In this document: piece after piece, positions 10,891 to 19,980 of the stretch | Layout of the letters: every line of letters starts with the position of its first letter | Numbering within the stretch: position 1 is the first letter of the stretch | NCBI GenBank assembly: GCA_001600055.1 | Contig: BCIV01000010.1 | Span: forward strand, 248,001 to 312,000 | Length of the DNA stretch: 64,000 bases | Direction of reading: 5' to 3' | Source of the DNA: Filobasidium wieringae | Lineage: Eukaryota > Basidiomycota > Tremellomycetes > Filobasidiales > Filobasidiaceae | The notes under the pieces: model-generated | What the model was told of the DNA's origin: nothing | Databases searched by the model: none | What the model saw: only the letters and a program-made list of their open reading frames with translations | Position numbers and translations under genes: made by a program

Positions 10891-11373
10891 TAATGCTACC
10901 TGAATGTGAGCAGCCCTTTCTTGTATACGATCGAGGTACAGTGTCATGATAGTAATGCCAAATTGTCTGGTCCAATAAACTTGACCTTCAACAGCAATTC
11001 TAGCAAGATCAGCACTGCTATTCGGCATGTCAGACAATACCTATGTTCTTCCCAAAAGGCGAAAGTTTAGGTGCAACAAATTCGCTTATTTTGACAATTT
11101 GATACGAAAAAGAAATTGACATTCCGAGATAACACATCTTATGCATTGTCAGCTAACTCATCGTTCCGGGCTTATCTTTTGTTCTCCTCTCCTCTCCTTA
11201 CTGCAATTTCTCACCCTCTCACACATGACACCTTGAATATGACACACGATCAAATAGCCTGAACCAATATCAGAGATCACTCGACCTCACCCTGCGATCT
11301 CCATCAATCGGGTCAGTTTTATCTTCCCGTACTGACATCTGGTCCCATAATCTGATTCCTTTTCATGATACAG
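10891..11373. other. Intergenic / 3' UTR of golgin gene and possible 5' exon of next gene
   Basis: 483 bases without a supported coding frame. It should contain the 3' UTR of the golgin-like gene and the undetermined first exon(s) of the following orphan gene. A pyrimidine-rich CTCCTCTCCTCTCC tract lies near 11185-11198. Confidence 0.4.
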
Positions 11374-13696
11374 TACGGACTCAACGTCCAGGAGCACGAG
11401 GCTCTCTCAAGCAAAGCAAACTATATCCTCTTTTACTTCGAGCGGGAAAGCAAGATTTATCGGGAACGGGAAGAGTCCACCATATAGTCGTTCGACCGCT
11501 GTTCTTCAGATTGCAATCACCCAAAGGTATGTCCTCTCCTAGTCTGATCAAACTCAGTGTCACTGACCTATTTTTCCCTCACAGCGAAAGTCTTGAACCC
11601 TCTTGGGACGGTGTTTTCACAAACCCATGTACCATTGATTTGTACCATATTGGTGACGACTTGAATTATCAGTGAGTTATATGGTCGGCGTTATCGAAGC
11701 CCACCTTGATATTCATCTTCGACATAATAGCGACCAACTCTTTCCTCGGCCACGTAGTGCCCGCAACCCTTCTTCCGTATCTGTCTCATCCAACAACATG
11801 GTCCCTAGACTTCGATCTGCTCAAGCAGGCCAACCGGATGCCAATCTCAACGATGCCCAGGTCCAAGCACGACCCACTCGAAATCGAAACAACCGATCAA
11901 GTCCGTCGCGACCTGGAAGTCAAAATCAACCTTCCATCGCCCCTCTTATACAACTGGCTCCAACCCGCAAACATACTATCAAGTTCCTGGATTTTGACGA
12001 ATGGTTGAGAGGCCCTTCAAGCGTGGCCAATCGTTTCATATTGATGAGGAACAAGTCAAACAGGACAGAAGCGTCCGTCACGACTATGATATCAAAGATG
12101 GGCGAAATTCATACTGTCGAGCGAACCCTTGAAGCTCGCTTGGAAAATCTGGACATCAATGCACGATGGAGCGAATTCGCTGTAGAAGTGGAAGTCGAAT
12201 GGAACTACTCAGACCTCGATACTGATTTCAAACATTGGACAATTCCTAAGCTCTACAATTCCACGCTTCAGCAAGCAATAGAGGATCTGAAACAGAAGCA
12301 TATGGCTCAGCTCGATGCTGATCATGTGTCTTCCAACCGGGGCTCAGTCTTTGAGAAGTCGCCCAGCCAATTGTTTGAATCCAGCGTTCACAGCCACACT
12401 ACCGCATGGGGCCCTTCGCAGCCTGACCTCGTCGTCATCGGCTCTCACACTACACCTACACTTGCCTGGGAAGGCAAACTTTGCGGTATGTCCGTCTTGG
12501 GTTGTCCGATCCCTGCACGGATGCGATAACTAAATTCGCTATTCTCCGCTTATACCGTTGGGCGTAAAGCTAACGGATTATCTAAGGCTATGATGTACCT
12601 CATCACGCTTTGGGAACAATGCCATACCTATCTGGGTGCCTCCTATAGCGACCGCAGCTTCCAAAGGATCTACATTCGCGACGACAAGGTTCTCATTGAG
12701 ACGACCGACGCTGCCGCTGCTGCCTACGGCTCGACATCGATTATAGAATTGATCAACCAGCCGGACAAGTATTGTCCAAGGCCTAGTCATTTTCTCGACG
12801 CGAAGGGATTTCTGGATGTGGCGGGATTCAAGGCTTTCTACGAACTCATGAAACTCGCCATCAATCTGGCTTTCGAGAAAGAAATGAGATGGCTGGAGAA
12901 GCCTTCGACATCCTATATGAACCCTACATGCCCGAGGCTTCCGGACGAGCTGGCGACGAGAGAGTGTACGATGCAGTCTGAAAATATCATAGCGTATGCG
13001 CGAGAGACGAGCACATTCAAGGCGACGTTGGCGAGAAGTAAGACGATATTCAATAAAGCCGCCGAATTGGCTAAGAAAAAGGCCAAAAATGCGGAAATCT
13101 TAGAATCACCTGCGGGCACCGTCGATACCGGATCCGATTCGACGGAATCCGGGAACCGCGATGTTAAAGATCGTCTCGAGCCGGCGCCGAAAGGTAATCT
13201 ACAGTCCCAAGCGGGACAACAAAGTCGCAAGGACAACGGGCAGAACGTCAAGAGCGGTTCGAGCGGCAACGACAATCAAGATTCTGAGGAAAAGGTCATG
13301 AACTTTCTCGAAAATTGCGACCCTACCCAATACGACATGGCTGTGCCTGAGATTCTCCCCTTTGACAGCGAGGAAACGGCGCTAACAATGGCTGACTTGG
13401 ACAATTTTGCCTTGATCAGAGTGCTATGTATTCGAGGATATAAAGTCTCCCTCGTCACCTGTCAGGAGATGTCCAAGGTGATTCAGGCAGATCTCGCACG
13501 TTTCGAACCCGTCGTGCCCATTAGACCACCTCTCAGCGAGATTACAAACAAGGTAAATCAAGCCGAGGTCGCTAAACTGCGGACTACTCCGCTTCTTCGA
13601 TCGAAGCTGGAATACAAAAATGGTTCAAAACATTTAAAACCGGGCTCCACCAGCAGAGAAGACTTTACGCTTCAAGGAAACGAGTTTGTACATTAA
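11374..13696 (+). CDS. Orphan protein with PD-(D/E)xK-like motif (5' end unresolved)
   Basis: Four exons (11374-11526, 11585-11671, 11731-12485, 12570-13696) share one consistent frame giving at least 706 residues; the first exon has an in-frame TGA just upstream and no ATG, so an upstream start exon is missing. I do not recognise the family. The central part has 'HTIKFLDFDEWLRGP', 'WSEFAVEVEVEWNYSDLD' and 'QPDLVVIGSHTTPTLAWEGK', followed across the last intron by 'ANGLSKAMMYLITLWEQC' and 'RIYIRDDKVLIE'. The PD-x(12)-(E)xK arrangement after a hydrophobic strand resembles the PD-(D/E)xK nuclease core and the region preceding FunK1-type fungal kinases. The C-terminal 300 residues are Lys/Ser-rich then 'NFLENCDPTQYDMAVPEILP'. 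A lineage-specific gene seems likely. The gene neighbours a tRNA gene. Confidence 0.6.
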
Positions 13697-14370
13697 ATAA
13701 GCGGTAGTCGACAATCCACTTACACAGTACACAACGACAAGGTGGATCAAGCCCTTGCATCCACCACGTGATGCACAGCGATTGGGCCTGAGCGGATTTA
13801 GCCGTTTTGCACGATGCAGGCTGTCTACAGCGTGTTTTCGTCCGTATGCCGAATCTATGATTCAAATTGAACACGCTGTGACACTAAACGACGTTTTGGT
13901 CTGATGGTCAATGTACAATTCTTACTGCGCGGAAGGCTGCAGGTGGCGAATATGTCTGTTTGTACAGGGCAGGGACCGCAACCAGCTGCAAATACTCGTC
14001 TCCACTTCAAACAGTGCATGTTGCCGAATCAGGTCATCAGACTTTGGGAGACGACTACCTGGACTTTTGGTTAATCATGGCGACTCGATTGGTTTAGTTG
14101 GGCCTCTGCACACGTGCCCTTTCGCTCTCTAGTACTCACGCCAGCAGCCGTTTCACTAAGTTCACTGGCGTTGTCAGTATACGAGATCCTTCACTCCATT
14201 CCATTCCATTCCATTCCAAATGCCTCAAATGAAGCGAACCTGTTGTGCCGTGCGATTGGTGCGATCGTCGTCCGTCTTTGACAAGGATTAGAAAGTTACA
14301 GTCGAGATAATCGCTAGTCCACGAGATCGCTTGCGCACGTGATTACATCAGAAAATTGGTGGATACCAAA
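13697..14370. other. Gene-free stretch with a CCATT microsatellite
   Basis: No coding frame supported. Contains E-box hexamers CACGTG at 13765-13770, 14111-14116 and 14336-14341 and a short tandem repeat, four CCATT units, at 14196-14217. Confidence 0.45.
14196..14217. repeat. Pentanucleotide microsatellite (CCATT)4
   Basis: Four consecutive CCATT units plus CC, directly readable. Short and probably length-polymorphic. Confidence 0.85.
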
Positions 14371-14372
14371 AG

Positions 14373-14465
14373 TGGCTTGTCCGAGCGGTCTGAGGAAAGC
14401 GATTAGTGATAATCTGATTGATAAGTTGAGGTTCCGCTGTTTAATTGCATCGAAAAAGCAAGCCA
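14373..14465 (+). pseudogene. tRNA-like relic, opposite strand to tRNA-Ser
   Basis: The plus strand shows TGGCTTG at 14373-14379, a D-arm/A-box-like block TGTCCGAGCGGTCTGAGG immediately after, and CAAGCCA at 14459-14465, the exact complement of the first seven bases. A type-II (Ser/Leu) tRNA would look like this at both ends. However, the anticodon arm collapses to a GATTA-GTGA-TAATC hairpin with a 4-base loop, no GGTTCRANTCC B-box is present, and no T-run follows. It is best read as a degenerate tRNA copy; chance similarity is possible. Confidence 0.35.
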
Positions 14466-14470
14466 AAAAG

Positions 14471-14553
14471 CGACGACCGCTGGATTTGAACCAACGCATG
14501 CAATGCATAATTGATTTCTAATCAATCCCCTTAGACCACTCGGGCAGGTCGCC
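14471..14553 (-). tRNA. tRNA-Ser (anticodon AGA)
   Basis: Read on the minus strand, 83 nt. The acceptor stem pairs GGCGACC with GGTCGTC (one G-U). The D-arm CCCGAGTGGTCTAAGGG is a good A-box, and the anticodon stem ATTGA/TCAAT holds the loop TTAGAAA, giving anticodon AGA. The long variable arm TATGCATTGCATGC is class II, and the T-arm GTTGG-TTCAAAT-CCAGC is a good B-box. A TTTTT Pol III terminator follows directly (AAAAA at 14465-14469 on the plus strand). It decodes UCU (and UCC/UCA by inosine). No intron. Confidence 0.95.
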
Positions 14554-15333
14554 AAGTGATTATAGATAAAGCTTATTCTTTCTTATATACCCAAAACCTG
14601 ACCATTCTCATGCCACGCCGCAAACTATCGCCTTTCCAACGGGTATCGCTTTTTGCCCTTCTTAGTTTGCCTCTTTGTCCTGCACATATTAGCCCGTGTG
14701 GCTTGATTTCCTCAGCAAGTGCGTGAAGATTACTGCCTGTCACAGTCTAAACCGACGGTACTAATGGCACTGTGAGGCGGTACCGATTTAGCAGTTGTCA
14801 ATAACACGAGACAACCGACAACATTCGCTTCTTACAATGTAAATTCCTCAGCCACTACACAACCACATTGGTAGTCACCTGGCCTTCCAATTCATCGAAG
14901 GGTTCACTATACTCGACACAGTACCCTTGGTTTTCAGGAATGCACGCGCAACGGCAGCTCAGGCCTTGATGATCGGCCTCAGTTATGTTTCGGGCTAGTC
15001 AGCATGATTCGAACGAGATGCAAGCTATACTGGTCGGGAGAACAGCCTTCATGGCCCATGCATGCATGTATGTCGTCAGACGAAGACAAATCGAAAACAA
15101 CAAGATAACTAATGAATTGAGGTCGAAAATAGAGGATACACGGTCCGTCTCATGACGCGCAACGTGAAAGAGATTTGGGACCGTCGACCCGGATGTCCCG
15201 GTGGGCGCTGAGGAAGCATCAAGCTAAATAAAGTGGCGAAAGATCCATGTCCGCATAGCAGACGTCGCTGAAGAGATGTCGATTGGATGAAACAGTTGAG
15301 ATGAATAGGAAATAGGAGTCGAGTCGTACGCGA
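14554..15333. other. Gene-free stretch downstream of the fasciclin gene
   Basis: 780 bases with no supported gene between the tRNA 5' end and the stop of the minus-strand fasciclin gene. The part nearest 15333 should be that gene's 3' UTR; the rest is unexplained. The upstream flank of the tRNA (14554-14600) is AT-rich with 'TATATA'-like runs. Confidence 0.45.
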
Positions 15334-16848
15334 TCAGAACATTCCGACTACAGCGACGAGGGCAGCCAAGGTCATGCCGTACACGCCGACTTGGACGTTG
15401 GAAGCGGCACCGAGCAGAGTACCTCCAGTTCGGGAAGTGGAAGTTCCATTGGTGGTTCCGTTGGTCGCTACGGTACTCTGTAGAGTGGTAGAAGCCAACA
15501 AGGTGTCGACGACCTGAAGATTGGGACATCGCGCGTCAACATCCCAATCAAGCTGGACCTCGGCTAGAGACGATATCACTCACATGCATGACGCCACCGT
15601 TCTCCAACAAGATATCGCTCCTCAAGATCTTGGTGACGGAAACACCGTCACTGCTGACAGCGTAGGTTCCGGTCGAGTTGGTCTTGAAGCTCAAGGCGTT
15701 ACCGTTGGAGGTATAGAGTTTGGTAGTAGAGTTGAAGTCGGAAGAATACAAGGTTTGAGTGGAAGAGAACTGTAAGACGCAAACATGTCAATCTTCCGTT
15801 CCGGCCAGAAAGCGATGAAGGGCGACTCACGTGTCCAGCCAAGACCTTCGTCCAGGTGGTGACGCTATCGCTGTCCATGCTACCATCAAAGGCCGCATCG
15901 ATAGGGGCCAAGATGGTCAATCCCTTACTTCCGCCGCTGGATCCGAACCCGGTCAAGGTGTTGAGGGTGTTGGTTCGGTTCAAAGCGGCGATGTACAGAG
16001 TAAGACCGGAGTCTTTGTCGAGAGTCGAGGTGGAGGTGGTCAAGGTTGAGAGAACTGTGGGGAGGGAAGGAGGAGGGGTCAAGATCTGTTCATCCGGTCA
16101 TCAGCTGATCGCTCTCGATGATTGGGCATATCTGTATCACCTACAGTATCAACCTCGAAAAGTCCCAAACCGGTCAGAGCGCCGGTCTGTTCACCCTCAT
16201 CCAGATCGTCCAACTTGATGGATCCAGCGATAGGGCTAACAACCTCAACCTTGTCTCCCGAGACATCCCCCACGATCACGCTTCCATCTCCATTAGCCAG
16301 AGGGAAGAGGGTCTCGAGGATGAGATGAGAGGTGCTAGAGTTGGCACTGCCGGAAGCAGGGAGGGAGGCGGATAGGGAGACAGGCAGGGTGTGGTAAGTG
16401 ACCAAAGAGTAGAGGGTGGTCTCATCGAGTTGAGAGTAAGGGGTAGAGAGTCCAGAAGCAGCAAAGGCCTGATGAAAATAAAAATCACATGGGGTAATTC
16501 GTTCAGTGCAACCAATTGAGACTCTTGAACCGACTCGATACTCACCTCGTTGGAAGGAATCAACAAACTCCAACTCTCTCCCTTTCCTCCGTTTGCAGTG
16601 CTTTCCCACATGCCCTCGAGGACATCGTACCCATCTTCAGTAGCAGCGAATCCGACCAAGACCTCTTCGAAAGCGGTCTTTCCGTTGTTGTGCAAAACAG
16701 TCAAGAGGGAGTTGACCCAGTCGTCCAAGTTGGTAGAGGGGGGAGAGGTTAGATCGGTAGTATCGCAGTCCAACTGGTAAGGGGTCTGTTGTTGACCGTT
16801 GACGGTGAGGAAGAGGGACAGGGCGGAGATGATGGCACGGGAGAACAT
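15334..16848 (-). CDS. Secreted fasciclin (FAS1) repeat protein, GPI-anchored
   Basis: Five exons on the minus strand give about 415 residues. The start MFSRAIISALSLFLTVNGQQ is a clear signal peptide, which is why it is preferred to an in-frame codon upstream. FAS1 repeat 1 covers roughly residues 40-215 ('LLTVLHNNGKTAFEEVL', 'SWSLLIPSNEAFAASG', 'TLYSLVTYHTLP'). Repeat 2 covers ~215-360 ('KGLTILAPIDAAFDGS', 'VTKILRSDILLENGGVMHVVDTLL'); the 'GGVMHVVDTLL' block is the conserved FAS1 H2/YH-like end. The tail is Thr/Ser/Gly-rich and ends with a hydrophobic stretch 'VGVYGMTLAALVAVVGMF', a GPI-anchor signal. Such proteins mediate cell-surface adhesion. A donor at 16541-16545 marks the end of exon 1. 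No unusual feature. Confidence 0.9.
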
Positions 16849-17612
16849 GTTGTATTTCTTAGGTTTATTTGTTTGATCAAAGGAGTGTAGGTTGGGTGAT
16901 GTCACTAGGACGAGTCCGAGCGTTCGAGCGTTGCGTGAATGGGAGTCTAGGTTTCTGAGTATATGCGGATAGGTTCTTGAAGGCAGCTATCTCTAGATCG
17001 AGTCGTATATTACTATGATGATTGATTCAGTGTTTGGTATTTGCTTGTACGAGTCGATTTGAAAGGGAGTTGACGTGGTGTCCGTGTGGTTGGAAGCGAG
17101 TGTAAAGTACCTGTAAAGGAATGTGTGATCTGGAGATGTTGATCCAGGGGGTAGCAATAGAGGTCGTTTGGTGGTGATGGCGGATGGTGTGTCTGTCGAA
17201 GAGGCGAGCGAGTGTTGATGGGAAAAGGGGGAAGAATGATATAAAAGACGATGATGATCAAGGAGAATGGAACGAAATCTCACTCATCGCGAGTTGAAAC
17301 GCTGTGCTTCCGTCTCTCTTTGTTTACCTCTTGGAAGCTGGAAACGCGTAACCCAGCGCCAAGAGTCGACCGTCACGCCGCGCGCTTACCCGTTTCGGTA
17401 ATTCAGACTCTCGCATGGATGGGATATAGGGGTAAATCGCTACTAGCTAGATGGACATTCGTTCAACATGATCGTGCCATCTCGTGCGACAAGGTGATAC
17501 ACGAGCCGTTTCGTCAGCGAAGACCATGGTTTCTAGATGTTCATATCTCCTTTCGCTATGCTTTACTGGTACTGCCTTGCCACCTTGTTCCGGTTGCCAG
17601 CGTCGAGCCTTT
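16849..17612. promoter_or_regulatory. Upstream region of the fasciclin gene
   Basis: 764 bases between the fasciclin ATG and the carboxypeptidase stop (both minus strand). It holds the fasciclin promoter and the carboxypeptidase 3' UTR. No specific motif recognised. Confidence 0.45.
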
Positions 17613-19577
17613 TTACAACGCATCACCTCCGCCTGCGATCCACCTGTTTAGCATAGCAAGAGCTTCAACGGGTTCTAAGCAAGAGGATAGATCGATCAGC
17701 ACTTTGTGACAGTCTGTAATACTCCAAGCGGAAGACTTACTGTCGTATGGAACCTGCATACACGAACGCGAAAGAAAATGGATCAGCGTCCGGTTATGAT
17801 CCCACAGAAACAGATCAGGGGAAAGAACATACCATGTGCTACAAAAGAAACAAACGAAATCCCAACTGATCAGTCTCATGCACATCATCCCTCATGAATC
17901 CGCATACGACTCACCCCAGCTCCGACGATTGTAGCGAAACTCAACCCTCCGTGGCTCTTGGTCTGTCCGACGACCTTTCCATCGACGACCCAATCCCTCA
18001 ATTCAGCGGACTTGTATTCCGTAGATCCGGTCCATTCGAGACGTTCCAACCAGGCTTCGTTTCCGATATAGTTACAGATCCCTACATTTCGTACGTCATC
18101 CCTTCAAATGTTAGAACCATCCTACCCGTGGAGATCAAGGGGGGAGGGATTGAAATCGATTCCCCGACTCACAATCGTTAGTACCGACATAACTGACAAC
18201 CTCAACTCCCCTCTCCAACAACCCAGCGACGTAGAGCCAAGTCCATTCGGCCGAATCGAGAGCGGCATGGAAAGCGGCTCCGACTTTAGGGGAACAAGAG
18301 GTGAAGTTGCCTACTTTCGAGGAGACTCCGAGCAGGGATCGGACTTCGGGGAGATCGAGGTAGGCAGTGATCGGGTCCCTATCAAGTGGTAGCATGGGTG
18401 GGTTAGCGAGGAAAGGCAACGCGGAAAAAACGAGGGGAAAGACGTACATGATATCCCCGTAACAAAGACCGTGTGACAACTCAGCCCTGGTACAAGGTTT
18501 AGAAACATCGTATCTGAGCCGAAACACACGATCAGTCAATCTCCTCCTTCAATTTCCCTTCCCTCCTCCAACTCACGGGTTCAAGCCCAACTCGAAGAAA
18601 CTCTCCGAGAACTGACTCCCACAGAAAGCAAAGGCGGCACCACAAGCGGTCTTGTCGAATCGTCCGATACATTCCTTCTGCAACATCTCTTGACAATACG
18701 GCAAGGCTTTCCTCATCTGAACACATTTCGCGATAGGTTGTAGAGGCGTGTGAGGGAGTCCAGGGAGGGGTAGACATTGGTAAGAATAGTAAGCTTCTTG
18801 AGCCGCATAAGCGTCCGTGATTCCATTCCCGATCAAAACTCCCTTGAGGTTGATCGGGGTGAGACCTTTGGATTTGAGGATAGGGTTACCGTCCACTACA
18901 GCACTGGCGAACACGGGTAGATAACGTCCACCATAGGATTCACCGGCGAGGTAGAATTCTCGGCCTCGATAGGATTTAAACGTCTCGAAGAAGATGGAGA
19001 TGAATGCTTGGACGTCTACGGCCGCTTCCTCGGTGGTAGAGGTAGTCTGGCCGTGGTTACCAAACGAGAAGGAGACTCCCAAGGGTTCTTCGAGGAAGAT
19101 CAAGTTGGCGTTGTTGTTCCATGAATGAGGGTTAGGAGTGGTCCCGTTGATATTGGTAGGATCACTGATGGTACAAGGTCCAAGCTCCATCAACATTCCC
19201 AACATGGAAGAACAACCCGGTCCACCGTTGATCCATAATACGACGGGGTCGTCCTCTGGCTTGTTCCTTGATTCGAAGAAAGTGAAGAACAAGTTCCTGC
19301 CGTGACCAGTGTTGATATACCCACTGAACGACTTGGCATCGAGGTCACACCAATTCTTATCGTGGGCCTTGATCTCCAACGAATGTCCCTGGAAGTCAGG
19401 GTGAGTGAAAGTCAAAGTCTGAGCAGACGGATCGTGAGGGAGATCAGAGGTGAGATCGGTGAGGTTGTTGCTGATCACGTTGGAGGAGGATAGGGATGGG
19501 TTCGAGGTGAGGGGGTTCCATGCCGTAGTGGACCTAGCTAGGAGGGAGAGGGCCGCGATGGCAAGAGAGAGCTTCAT
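17613..19577 (-). CDS. S10 serine carboxypeptidase (carboxypeptidase Y type)
   Basis: About 506 residues after splicing. It begins with signal peptide MKLSLAIAALSLLARSTTAW. Family landmarks in order: 'WCDLDAKSFSGYI', 'FFTFFESRNKPEDDPVVLW', oxyanion-hole 'NGGPGCSSMLG', 'FLEEPLGVSFSFG', catalytic serine in 'LAGESYGGRYLP', catalytic aspartate in 'VGTNDWICNYIGNEAW' (rebuilt across an intron), and catalytic histidine in 'GAGHMVPYDKP'. It removes C-terminal residues from peptides in the vacuole or outside the cell. The 3' end is finely divided: 'HM' is a 6-nt exon (17833-17838), 'VPYD' a 13-nt exon (17741-17753), and the last exon begins AA-CCC to rebuild 'DKPVEALAMLN'. No long propeptide is evident. 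Divergent from DOT1, 403 bases apart. Confidence 0.93.
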
Positions 19578-19980
19578 TCTGAATCGAGGTGCGAGTCGAT
19601 ATGGTGGTAAATCGATCGAGTGTTAGCTACAACATGTAAAGTGACTAGAGTGATATATAATCGTGGTCGAGCATGACTCTGCTTGACTGAATCGCATGTG
19701 TCCCCTCATTCGCTCAAAGCCTATCGATCGTCAGGTCATCGGCCATCTCCGCCAGGTGGAGGTCTCTTTTTCGGGCGCGGGTCTTGGTGGAAATAGCAGC
19801 AACCAGTTGAAGGTGGAAATATGATCGGGTACTGATGCTCGACGCCTGTTTATCAAGTGAAATGGGTCTTCCGACATTCCCAACATCTCAACAACGCACA
19901 ACAGCGGCGACATCCCCATACATATATACCCTGCTTCCTAATACCAGTCTGCTACCCTCATCGAAGTGGTATCCCCCAAC
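19578..19980. promoter_or_regulatory. Divergent promoter between carboxypeptidase and DOT1
   Basis: 403 bases separating two divergent starts. A TATA-like 'tatataat' lies about 19654-19661 (upstream of the carboxypeptidase) and 'catatatacc' at 19920-19929 (upstream of DOT1). No other motif recognised. Confidence 0.45.

Noticed and set aside
15224..16218. Plus-strand frames over the fasciclin gene
   Set aside because: Antisense shadows; the minus strand gives signal peptide, two FAS1 repeats and a GPI signal.
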